From positions 1 to 24,545 of the forward strand of contig JAAYTC010000192.1 of NCBI GenBank assembly GCA_012518155.1: a DNA stretch of 24,545 nt, given 5' to 3'. The position numbers and the translations under genes are program-made. Numbering within the stretch: position 1 is the stretch's first letter; each line of letters opens with the position of its first letter. Positions 7,495-14,895 of the stretch are shown here, in pieces. This DNA is from Bacteroidales bacterium (lineage in GTDB: Bacteria; Bacteroidota; Bacteroidia; Bacteroidales; Dysgonomonadaceae). A model generated the notes under the pieces. That model was not told where the DNA came from and did not search any database. It was given only the letters and a program-made list of their open reading frames with translations.

Positions 7495-8633
7495 GATAGA
7501 CTGCCCGCGAAATGCACCGTGAGCATCGCTATCTCTGATACGGTGCCAATCCTGTATTGGGGTCCTACCAACCCTATCCCTGAAGTGACGTACACGTGGG
7601 TATCTCCCTTTTTCTTATACCCGTGTGCCACTTCAAATATTAGCTCGGTTGCGATATTGCCCGGGAAAGCCTGACCATGATGAGTATGCCCGTAGAGAGC
7701 GATGTCTGCACCTGCTTCCATCTCCTCTTCTAAGTAATCAGGGGTATGGTTCAGTACGATCACCGGCTTCTCCATATCTACCCCTTGCTCAGCAAGTATC
7801 TCTTTTAACGGTTTGCGCGAAGACACCACCCGATCTTCCCGGCCCACCACGTAGAAGGCACTATCGATCAACGCGGCAGAGTCGCGCAACATGGTGATCC
7901 CCAAGTTGTTCAATAATTCGATTTTTTCCTCTGCCTCGAATCGATATTCATGGTTTCCCGTGCACGAGAATACCCCTAAAGGAGCGGAAAGCCTCGAGAG
8001 CTCAACGTCCATTTCCATATCCAGAATCGGCTCGATCTGCGAGTCGATGATATCGCCCACGAAAAGGATCAAGTCGGGATTTTGAGCCATGATAAGATCC
8101 ACGAATCGAGCAGCGTGTTTTCGATCGATCATCCATCCCAAGTGTAGGTCGCCCACCATGGCCACCCGTATCGAATCCAATTCACCGGCAGCCTTGTTCA
8201 ATGTAATCGGCACCTGTTGTACCACGGGATTGAGAAATTTTTGATGGCCATTAATCATCACTCCCGATACAAATAAAACAGGCAGTACAAACGAGAGTAG
8301 CTTGTAATTTTGGGGTTGTTTTCGAAAACGCCACGGCTTCCGTTTCATTTTTCTCCATATGATGTATACCCCATCAATAATTAACCATGCCCCGGCGGAA
8401 TAGAGAAGAAAAAGCATCCAGCTTGTCCCCATTACCCGGATAAACTGTACAATGGGGTCGGGGAGGTGGAGGTAGAAGAGGAATCCCACGGTGTAGATGA
8501 TTAATTCGGTGGCAAATATTGCCACGAGGAAAACCCGCACCCATCTTTTGGTGTCGAAAGCATGCCATCCTTTCAAAAACACCAAGATATTCAGTGTCAG
8601 GTGAATTATAAAAGCGTTTATCAATGCGCGCAT
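7485..8633 (-). CDS. Membrane-anchored calcineurin-like metallophosphoesterase
   Basis: The first 140 or so residues contain about four hydrophobic spans (near 4-20, 32-56, 63-88 and 118-136 from the chosen start), followed by a calcineurin-like phosphoesterase domain. Metal ligands are visible in GDLHLGW (about residue 160), FVGDIID, CTGNHEYR, and the C-terminal H in LNHTPDYL and GHTHHGQAFPG. This YkuE/YaeI-like topology is associated with phospholipid or UDP-diacylglucosamine hydrolysis; the substrate here is unproven. I prefer the start at 8633 (MRALINAF, 382 residues) to the in-frame ATG at 8654, which would prefix an unusual MIFLNCC heptapeptide; neither has a clear ribosome site. The tail overlaps murF by 10 bases. 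Confidence 0.88.
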   Translation of the reverse strand: MRALINAFIIHLTLNILVFLKGWHAFDTKRWVRVFLVAIFATELIIYTVGFLFYLHLPDPIVQFIRVMGTSWMLFLLYSAGAWLIIDGVYIIWRKMKRKPWRFRKQPQNYKLLSFVLPVLFVSGVMINGHQKFLNPVVQQVPITLNKAAGELDSIRVAMVGDLHLGWMIDRKHAARFVDLIMAQNPDLILFVGDIIDSQIEPILDMEMDVELSRLSAPLGVFSCTGNHEYRFEAEEKIELLNNLGITMLRDSAALIDSAFYVVGREDRVVSSRKPLKEILAEQGVDMEKPVIVLNHTPDYLEEEMEAGADIALYGHTHHGQAFPGNIATELIFEVAHGYKKKGDTHVYVTSGIGLVGPQYRIGTVSEIAMLTVHFAGSLSQR

Positions 8634-8886
8634 ACAGCAGTTCAAAAAAATCAAAGAATCAATCTATTTAAACGATTTCGAGTTCCTTTTTGTTTCACGA
8701 TTTTGCTTTCGCTCGCGTGCCAGTGTTGAGGGATCATGTTTAAATATGCAAAAAACAAGTTGAAATGGGAGTCTCTTTACTAAATATTCGTAACGGTTTC
8801 CCTTTTAAAAAAAAACATTCAATTAAATGTGTACTTTTAACGTTTTATTAGCGAATATAGTGTACAACCTCATTAAAAACCACCGA

Positions 8887-9867
8887 ATGAAAAAGGCCCT
8901 TTTCCTATTATTGAGTTGCCTGTTTACCTCTGTGATAGCTGCTCAACCCGTTACCGTGAAAGGTAAATTGGTATCGGCCTCCGATAAGGAACCACTTCCT
9001 TACGCGACCATATCGATTGCCGATGAAGCTAATCCGCGAGTTAGCATCAAGAAATTAGCCACCCAAGAAGATGGGGCTTTCTCTACCTCTATCGAACCCG
9101 GGAAATACGTTTTCACATTCAATTTTGTGGGCATGAGCCCGTTGGAAAAGTCTATCGAGCTTACTGCTTCGAATACCCCGCGTGATATGGGTGAAATAGC
9201 GTTGAACGAGGGGTCAACCGAACTCGATGAACTGAACGTAACTGCTCAAGCACCTCTCGTAAAGGTAGAGATTGATAAGTTAACCTACAACGCGAAGGAC
9301 GACCCGGAATCCGCCACCTCCAACGTGTTGGATTTACTCCGGAAAGTGCCTCTCGTTACCGTGGACGGTGAAGAGGAGATACAATTGAAAGGGTCAAGCA
9401 ATTTCAAGATATACTTAAACGGGAAACCATCGAATATGATCTCCGGAAACCCTTCGCAGGTATTAAAGAGTATGCCGGCAAACAGCGTGAAAGATATTGA
9501 GGTGATTACCGATCCCGGAGCCAAATACGATGCCGAAGGGGTAGGGGGTATCATCAACATCGTGACCGACAGGCGGGCGGACGACGGCTATACCGGTTCG
9601 GTAGGGACAAACGGCGACACTTTCGGGGGGTACGGTGCCAACGCGTACCTTGCCACGAAATATGGCAAGATTGGTTTCACGGGTAATGCCGGTTATTACC
9701 AGTACAGGCGTCCGGCCTCAGAGTCGAACTTTACACGCGAAGAATTCTCACCTGATAATTTATTATCGCTCATGGGGACTTCCGAAAATGATGGTGGAGG
9801 GCTCTTTCTAAATGGCTCGAACCGGTGGAAGTGGACAATAATAAGTTTAACTTTACTGGATAACTGA
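8887..9867 (+). CDS. TonB-dependent receptor, frameshifted and 3'-truncated (probable pseudogene)
   Basis: From ATG 8887 the product begins with a signal peptide (KKALFLLLSC...VIAAQ), then a carboxypeptidase-regulatory-like domain (about 22-105), then a plug-like domain with SNVLDLLRKVPLVTVDGEE, LKGSSNFKIYLNGKPS and EVITDPGAKYDAEGVGGIINI, then the first barrel strands. Relatives are about 750-850 residues; this ORF stops at 326. The last roughly 18 residues (after FLNG) do not look like the family, whereas the -1 frame from 9816 reads LEPVEVDNNKFNFTG, which does, before a stop at 9861. So there appear to be a one-base frameshift near 9816 and then a loss of about 450 codons, with trmD starting at 9872. 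The more upstream in-frame ATG at 8827 would precede the signal peptide and is rejected. Confidence 0.85.
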   Translation: MKKALFLLLSCLFTSVIAAQPVTVKGKLVSASDKEPLPYATISIADEANPRVSIKKLATQEDGAFSTSIEPGKYVFTFNFVGMSPLEKSIELTASNTPRDMGEIALNEGSTELDELNVTAQAPLVKVEIDKLTYNAKDDPESATSNVLDLLRKVPLVTVDGEEEIQLKGSSNFKIYLNGKPSNMISGNPSQVLKSMPANSVKDIEVITDPGAKYDAEGVGGIINIVTDRRADDGYTGSVGTNGDTFGGYGANAYLATKYGKIGFTGNAGYYQYRRPASESNFTREEFSPDNLLSLMGTSENDGGGLFLNGSNRWKWTIISLTLLDN

Positions 9868-9871
9868 TAAA

Positions 9872-10552
9872 ATGCGTATTGATATAATAACTGTTCTCCC
9901 GGAAATAATAGAAGGTGCTCTTCACAGCTCAATCCTGAGACGAGCCCAAGAGAAAGGAATTGTAGAACTTGAGTTGCATAACCTCCGTGATTACTCCATG
10001 GACAAGCATAAAAGGGTGGATGATTACCCTTTTGGGGGTGAGGCCGGCATGGTGATGCAGATTGAGCCTATCGATCGTGTTATTTCGCATCTTAAAGCGC
10101 AACGCCCTTACGATGAGGTGATTTTTACATCGCCCGATGGAGAGCAATTCAAACAAAAAACGGCAAACGAATTGTCGCTTCTGAACAACCTTATCATCCT
10201 TTGTGGCCATTATAAAGGGGTAGATTATCGGGTGAGGGAACATCTTATTACCCGGGAGATATCAATCGGTGATTTTGTACTAACGGGCGGTGAACTGGCA
10301 GCGGCCATGATCGCGGACGCGGTTGTACGAGTCATTCCAGGTGCTATCGGTGATGAACAGTCGGCCCTTTCCGATTCGTTTCAAGATGGGGTATTGGCAC
10401 CACCGGTCTATACCCGACCCGCGGAATATAAGGGATGGAAAGTGCCCGAGGTACTATTGTCGGGGCATGAAAAGAAAATCGATGAATGGCGCAACGAACA
10501 AGCCATAGAGCGAACAAAGCGTCTCAGGCCCGATCTAATCAAAGGCTTTTAA
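9872..10552 (+). CDS. trmD: tRNA (guanine-37-N1)-methyltransferase
   Basis: TrmD is a SPOUT-class enzyme that uses S-adenosylmethionine to methylate G37 of tRNAs reading CNN codons, preventing +1 frameshifting. The 226-residue length is normal. Visible signatures are the N-terminal MRIDIITVLPE strand, RVDDYPFGGEAGMVM, the trefoil-knot SAM-binding segment L-I-I-L-C-G-H-Y-K-G-V-D-x-R, EISIGDFVLTGGELAA, and the linker with SFQDGVLAPPVYTRP. The gene is intact although its ATG lies only 4 bases after the stop of the truncated TonB receptor, so its natural upstream region has probably been replaced. How this essential-type gene is now transcribed is an open question. Confidence 0.96.
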   Translation: MRIDIITVLPEIIEGALHSSILRRAQEKGIVELELHNLRDYSMDKHKRVDDYPFGGEAGMVMQIEPIDRVISHLKAQRPYDEVIFTSPDGEQFKQKTANELSLLNNLIILCGHYKGVDYRVREHLITREISIGDFVLTGGELAAAMIADAVVRVIPGAIGDEQSALSDSFQDGVLAPPVYTRPAEYKGWKVPEVLLSGHEKKIDEWRNEQAIERTKRLRPDLIKGF

Positions 10553-10672
10553 TTGAAAAGGTATCGAGTGAAAGAGTATCGAGCTTGAAGAATTTATTGG
10601 GAAGAATTCAAACGTCGTTTATGCCTTTATTGGAAGGGCATAAAGTTAAAAGTGAATGAAAATTCGAAAATT

Positions 10673-11218
10673 ATGGAAGTGAAACAAACTGCCATCGAAG
10701 GAGTATGGATCATAAAACCAAAAGTGTTTACCGACAAACGTGGTTATTTTGTTGAGACATTTTCGAGGCAGAGATATGAAGAGATAATGAGCAACACCGT
10801 TTTCGTGCAAGATAACGAAAGTGGATCGATGCGAGGTGTAGTTCGAGGGCTGCACTTTCAGAAACCTCCTTATGCCCAATCAAAATTGGTGCGAGCGGTC
10901 ATGGGTGAGGTGTTGGATGTGGCGGTTGACCTACGCGAGGGATCCTCTACTTTCGGCCAACATACTACGGTACGATTGTCGAGCGAGAATAAATTTCAGC
11001 TATTTATCCCCCGCGGGTTCGCGCACGGGTTCGCGGTTCTCAGCGAGTCGGCAATTTTACAGTACAAATGCGACAATTATTATGCGCCGGAATACGAAGA
11101 AACCCTCCTGTGGAACGACCCGATTTTAGGGATTGATTGGTTGCTACCCACCGAAGAAATCCTGCTTTCGGAGAAGGACAAAAAGGGCTTGTTATTAAAA
11201 GATCTCGTGGGGAGGTGA
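10673..11218 (+). CDS. rfbC: dTDP-4-dehydrorhamnose 3,5-epimerase
   Basis: RfbC/RmlC epimerises dTDP-4-keto-6-deoxyglucose at C3 and C5 in dTDP-L-rhamnose synthesis. The 181-residue cupin carries the family marks DKRGYFVETF, the catalytic base H61 in VRGLHFQKPPYAQSKLV, D in VLDVAVDLREGSSTFG, FIPRGFAHGFAVLSE, and WNDPILGIDW. I took ATG 10673 (MEVKQT); a GTG at 10652 would add seven residues (MNENSKI) with no family support. rfbA, rfbB and rfbD are not in the window, so the rest of the pathway must lie elsewhere. It follows trmD by 120 bases. Confidence 0.94.
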   Translation: MEVKQTAIEGVWIIKPKVFTDKRGYFVETFSRQRYEEIMSNTVFVQDNESGSMRGVVRGLHFQKPPYAQSKLVRAVMGEVLDVAVDLREGSSTFGQHTTVRLSSENKFQLFIPRGFAHGFAVLSESAILQYKCDNYYAPEYEETLLWNDPILGIDWLLPTEEILLSEKDKKGLLLKDLVGR

Positions 11219-11250
11219 CGTTAAATGTTCTCCGTGGCATCTTTTTTTTC

Positions 11251-11258
11251 TACCTTTG
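11251..11258 (+). promoter_or_regulatory. Bacteroides-type -7 element (TACCTTTG) for the HAD phosphatase gene
   Basis: TACCTTTG fits TAnnTTTG and ends 34 bases before the ATG at 11293, in the 74-base gap after rfbC. No exact TTTG lies at -33. The position is well suited to a promoter. Confidence 0.4.
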
Positions 11259-11292
11259 TCATTTCATAACTGAAACAATAAAAATAGAATAA

Positions 11293-11715
11293 ATGGTTAT
11301 AGCTGTAGATTTCGATGGAACAATCGTTGAACACGCGTATCCTGACATCGGAAAGCCGATACCCTTTGCCATTGACACTCTCTTGCAATTACAAAAGGAT
11401 AAACACACGCTTATCTTATGGACCGTAAGAGAGGGGCAACTGTTGCAGGATGCGATTGATTATTGTGCGGACCGGGGACTCTACTTCTACGCGGCAAATG
11501 CCAACTACCCCGGGGAGAGCCGAACCAGTGGTTCGCGTAAGTTGGGAGTCGACCTGTTTATTGACGACCGAAATCTCGGGGGGTTACCCGATTGGGGGGT
11601 TATTTACAACGCGGTAAATGCTACCGTGAAAAAAGAGAACCCCATGCAGGTGATGGCCAGTCATTCTGCCATGCCGACCCAAAAGAAAAAAAGAGGAATT
11701 TTTGGCCGTCGGTGA
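11293..11715 (+). CDS. HAD-superfamily phosphatase, BT0820-like
   Basis: This 140-residue protein is a minimal HAD-fold hydrolase without a cap domain. The nucleophile and acid/base are D6 and D8 in AVDFDGTIVEH; motif II is the threonine in ILWTVREG near residue 39; a basic residue in the GSRKLG segment near 83 may serve as motif III; and motif IV is DLFIDDRNLGG with the metal-binding aspartates. The sequence strongly recalls the Bacteroides thetaiotaomicron BT0820 group. The substrate is not known. The last 20 residues are basic (KKKRGIFGRR) and may be disordered. It is convergent with the small outer-membrane protein gene, 14 bases apart, and has its own promoter candidate. Confidence 0.88.
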   Translation: MVIAVDFDGTIVEHAYPDIGKPIPFAIDTLLQLQKDKHTLILWTVREGQLLQDAIDYCADRGLYFYAANANYPGESRTSGSRKLGVDLFIDDRNLGGLPDWGVIYNAVNATVKKENPMQVMASHSAMPTQKKKRGIFGRR

Positions 11716-11729
11716 CCGAGAGGCCAGTC

Positions 11730-12275
11730 TCAATAGATTGCTATCGTGTAAGCCACGCTGATACCGGGCGTGAAAAAGTTCTTCTTGCGGATGGCGTTAT
11801 TTTTTCCGGAGAAACCCATATCGCAAAAGAGAGAAAATTCGAAGTTCTCGTACCCGAAACCGGCAAGCGGAGAAAAGGCAAACGAGGTGTGCCCCATTGC
11901 ACCCACAGATGCACCCACGCGCGGCTCCACGAAGTATCCATTCGATACACCTGATCCGGTAATACGGTACCCTACCAGTGGCATGATGTAATTAAAACCA
12001 TCACCGTCGCCGTTCAAGATGCTTGAGATTAATTTTCCATCCCCGTACGGGTTGTTAAAGCCTTTTAGGTGCAATGTAAGGAAGTTATTTGGATTCTTGG
12101 AAATTAAGTTGTCTATCGTGAGCCAACCGATTGAACCGCCCGCGCCGAACTTCTTATCGCGCGCCGTGTTCGCGACCAAGCCCAGATCGCCGGAAATACG
12201 AATATAATTATTCTCTTGGGCTTGCATGGTTGCCGTTAATAGTGTGAATAGGAGTAAAAAGAATAATTTTCTCAT
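11730..12275 (-). CDS. Small outer-membrane beta-barrel-like protein, unknown function
   Basis: This 181-residue protein has an N-terminal signal peptide (RKLFFLLLFTLL..MQAQ) and then alternating, glycine- and aromatic-rich segments such as YIRISGDLGLVANT, GAGGSIGWLTI, VGASVGAMGHTSFAFS and an ending of SVAYTIAIY. This fits a small eight-strand porin-like barrel, although the last residue being Tyr after Ile is only a partial match to the terminal aromatic signal. I do not recognise a named family. It stands alone on the minus strand between the HAD gene and gmd, with a candidate -7 element 23 bases upstream. Role unknown. Confidence 0.7.
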   Translation of the reverse strand: MRKLFFLLLFTLLTATMQAQENNYIRISGDLGLVANTARDKKFGAGGSIGWLTIDNLISKNPNNFLTLHLKGFNNPYGDGKLISSILNGDGDGFNYIMPLVGYRITGSGVSNGYFVEPRVGASVGAMGHTSFAFSPLAGFGYENFEFSLFCDMGFSGKNNAIRKKNFFTPGISVAYTIAIY

Positions 12276-12298
12276 TGCTTGTAAAAATTTAATTTATG

Positions 12299-12306
12299 CA
12301 AATATA
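12299..12306 (-). promoter_or_regulatory. Bacteroides-type -7 element (TATATTTG on the minus strand)
   Basis: On the minus strand this reads TATATTTG, matching TAnnTTTG, 23 bases before the barrel-protein start at 12275. It lies in the 131-base divergent gap shared with gmd. No clear -33 box; no comparable element was found for gmd. Confidence 0.4.
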
Positions 12307-12406
12307 ACGCCAACAAAACGATTTCACTCATTTTTTACATTACAATTTTCTACAAGCGTCGTGCTATTTGGCACAAAAAGGTTCATAAACACTAATTTTT
12401 AACATA

Positions 12407-13462
12407 ATGAAACGAGTGGCTTTAATTACCGGTATCACCGGACAGGACGGCTCATATTTAGCCGAGTTGTTGATCGAAAAAGGATACGAGGTGCATGGTA
12501 CCCTACGTCGCTCCTCATCCTTCAATACCGGTCGCATCGAACATCTCTATTTCGACGAGTGGGTACGCGATATGAAGCAGGAGCGCTCCGTGGAATTGCA
12601 TTACGCGGATATGACCGATTCCAGCTCGCTTATACGGGTAATACAAACCATCCAGCCCGACGAGATATATAACCTGGCGGCACAAAGCCACGTGAAAGTG
12701 AGCTTCGAAGTACCGGAATATACCGCTGAGGCCGATGCAGTGGGGACATTGCGCCTCTTGGAAGCTGTACGCATCTTGGGCTTGGAAAAGAAAACCCGTA
12801 TTTATCAAGCCGCCACCTCCGAACTGTATGGTAAGGTACTCGAAACACCTCAAAACGAAAATACTCCCTTTTACCCACGGAGTCCCTATGGGGTTGCCAA
12901 ATTATACAGTTACTGGATTACAAAAAATTATCGTGAGTCGTACGGCATGTTTGCCGTGAATGGAATTCTCTTTAATCACGAAAGTGAACGTCGGGGAGAA
13001 ACATTTGTTACCCGGAAAATCACACTGGCCGCGGCTCGCATCGCGCACGGCCTTCAAGACAAACTTTATCTTGGTAACTTAGACGCGAAGCGTGACTGGG
13101 GGTACGCGCCCGATTATGTAGAGTGCATGTGGCGCATGCTTCAACATGATGTGCCCGAGGATTTCGTGATCGCTACCGGTAAGATGCACAGCGTGCGCGA
13201 TTTCTGCCACCTCGCTTTTCAAGAGGCCGGCATCCCCCTCAGGTGGGAAGGGGAAGGGATCGATGAAAAAGGGATACATGAGACGACCGGAAAGATTGTG
13301 GTGGAGGTGGATCCCAAATATTTCCGGCCGGCAGAGGTAGAGCAACTTCTGGGGGATCCTACCAAAGCACGGACTCTTCTCGGATGGGATCCTTCAAAAA
13401 CAACTTTCGACGAGCTGGTAAAACGAATGGTGCGGCATGATCTTTTAATTCATTCCCGATGA
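12407..13462 (+). CDS. gmd: GDP-mannose 4,6-dehydratase
   Basis: Gmd is an NADP-dependent short-chain (extended SDR) enzyme that turns GDP-D-mannose into GDP-4-keto-6-deoxymannose, the first step to GDP-L-fucose. The 351-residue length is normal. Visible motifs are the N-terminal Rossmann G-I-T-G-Q-D-G-S-Y-L-A-E at residues 9-20, RRSSSFNTGRIEHLY, NLAAQSHVKVSFE, the catalytic T/S in AATSELYG, Y-x-x-x-K in SPYGVAKLYSYW, FNHESERRGETFVTRK, and LGNLDAKRDWGYAPDYV. The second enzyme of the pathway (fcl) lies 6.6 kb away on the opposite strand rather than adjacent. glyA follows after 64 bases. Confidence 0.97.
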   Translation: MKRVALITGITGQDGSYLAELLIEKGYEVHGTLRRSSSFNTGRIEHLYFDEWVRDMKQERSVELHYADMTDSSSLIRVIQTIQPDEIYNLAAQSHVKVSFEVPEYTAEADAVGTLRLLEAVRILGLEKKTRIYQAATSELYGKVLETPQNENTPFYPRSPYGVAKLYSYWITKNYRESYGMFAVNGILFNHESERRGETFVTRKITLAAARIAHGLQDKLYLGNLDAKRDWGYAPDYVECMWRMLQHDVPEDFVIATGKMHSVRDFCHLAFQEAGIPLRWEGEGIDEKGIHETTGKIVVEVDPKYFRPAEVEQLLGDPTKARTLLGWDPSKTTFDELVKRMVRHDLLIHSR

Positions 13463-13488
13463 AGCACACATCGAACGGGAAAAACGCT

Positions 13489-13496
13489 TATCTTTG
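13489..13496 (+). promoter_or_regulatory. Bacteroides-type -7 element (TATCTTTG) for glyA
   Basis: TATCTTTG lies 30 bases before the glyA ATG, within the 64-base gmd-glyA gap, and is an exact TAnnTTTG match. The -33 region lacks TTTG. Its position suggests that glyA has its own promoter. Confidence 0.45.
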
Positions 13497-13526
13497 CATC
13501 TATTTTAAATAAAGAGACGATTAAAG

Positions 13527-14807
13527 ATGAAGCAAGACAGGCAACTATTTGATATTATCGATAAAGAGCACGAGAGGCAGTTAAAAGGAATTGAGCTGAT
13601 CGCGTCGGAAAATTTTGTAAGCGACCAAGTAATGCGGGCCGCGGGTTCGGTACTTACTAACAAGTACGCCGAGGGATACCCTGGCAGGCGTTATTATGGG
13701 GGATGTGAGATGGTCGACCTGAGTGAACAGTTGGCGATCGACCGGCTGAAAGAGCTTTTTGGCGCTCAATGGGCAAACGTGCAGCCTCACTCGGGAGCTC
13801 AAGCCAACGCGGCAGTTTTTTTGGCCTGTCTGAACGCGGGAGACACCTTCTTGGGACTAAATTTATCGCACGGCGGGCACCTCACGCACGGGGCACCGGT
13901 TAACTTTTCCGGTTTAATGTTTCGCCCTGTCGCCTACAGTGTAAGGGAAGAGGACCAACGAGTAGACTATGAGCAGTTGGAGTCTTTAGCCCGTGCTGAA
14001 CGCCCCAAATTGATCATTGCCGGTGCATCGGCGTACAGCAGGGAGTGGGATTACGCCCGTATACGCCAGGTTGCTGATGAAATAGGCGCCATTTTCATGG
14101 TCGATATGGCACACCCGGCCGGGTTAATCGCCGCCGGACTGCTTGAGAACCCCGTGAAGTACGCGCATATCGTTACTTCCACTACACACAAAACACTTCG
14201 AGGCCCTCGGGGGGGCGTTATATTGATGGGCGAAGATTTTGAAAATCCGTGGGGGGTGAAAACCCCAAAAGGAGAGATAAAAATGATGTCGGCCATGCTG
14301 GATTCCGCCGTTTTCCCTGGAATGCAAGGCGGCCCCCTGGAGCATATTATCGCCGCGAAAGCCGTCTCCTTTTACGAGGCACTACAGCCGGAATATAAGC
14401 AATATCAGGAGCAGGTGAAACGAAACGCCGCGGCCATGGCAAGTGCTTTCATGAACAAAGGATACAACGTTGTTTCAGGCGGTACCGACAACCATATTAT
14501 ACTCGTCGACCTGCGAGCTAAATTCCCGAAACTCACCGGTAAGGTGGGCGAAAACGTGCTGGTAGAGGCAGATATTACCGTGAACAAGAACATGGTTCCC
14601 TTTGATAACCGTAGCCCTTTCCAAACATCGGGACTGCGTTTCGGAACCCCCGCGATTACCACACGCGGTGCCAAAGAAGCGTTGATGGGCGAGATCGTGG
14701 AGATGATAGACGATGTGCTCTCACATCCAGAAGACGATAAGGTCATCGCATCGGTAAAGGAAAAGGTAAACGCCACGATGAAGCAGTTCCCGCTTTTCGA
14801 GTGGTGA
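13527..14807 (+). CDS. glyA: Serine hydroxymethyltransferase
   Basis: GlyA is a PLP enzyme that interconverts serine and glycine with tetrahydrofolate, feeding one-carbon metabolism. The 426-residue length is normal. The PLP lysine is K222 in TSTTHKTLRGPRGG; other marks are IELIASENFVSDQV, TNKYAEGYPGRRYYGGCE, NVQPHSGAQANAAVF, and the C-terminal FGTPAITTRGAKE. It probably has its own promoter at 13489. It is convergent with the truncated HTCS gene; no hairpin terminator was recognised in the 88-base gap 14808-14895. Confidence 0.97.
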   Translation: MKQDRQLFDIIDKEHERQLKGIELIASENFVSDQVMRAAGSVLTNKYAEGYPGRRYYGGCEMVDLSEQLAIDRLKELFGAQWANVQPHSGAQANAAVFLACLNAGDTFLGLNLSHGGHLTHGAPVNFSGLMFRPVAYSVREEDQRVDYEQLESLARAERPKLIIAGASAYSREWDYARIRQVADEIGAIFMVDMAHPAGLIAAGLLENPVKYAHIVTSTTHKTLRGPRGGVILMGEDFENPWGVKTPKGEIKMMSAMLDSAVFPGMQGGPLEHIIAAKAVSFYEALQPEYKQYQEQVKRNAAAMASAFMNKGYNVVSGGTDNHIILVDLRAKFPKLTGKVGENVLVEADITVNKNMVPFDNRSPFQTSGLRFGTPAITTRGAKEALMGEIVEMIDDVLSHPEDDKVIASVKEKVNATMKQFPLFEW

Positions 14808-14895
14808 TTAACAGAATGTAGGTGCTAGCAGAGACAGTTTCATCTCGCTTAAATACAACTCGCGGGAGGTGAATTAATGGAACCGGCTGTCGAGG

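Noticed and set aside
8655..8886. Small RNA or extra gene in the 232-base gap before the TonB receptor
   Set aside because: No convincing ORF, hairpin or conserved RNA pattern; AT-rich promoter-like sequence only.
10560..10583. Two GTATCGAG copies after trmD as a regulatory repeat
   Set aside because: Only two 8-base copies, with no further copies noticed elsewhere.
10621..10641. ATGCC...GGCAT hairpin between trmD and rfbC
   Set aside because: Five clean pairs plus a bulge and no T-run; within what AT-rich sequence gives by chance.
14124..14345. Antisense ORFs inside glyA and other long genes
   Set aside because: They follow the third-position pattern of the sense gene and show no family motifs.
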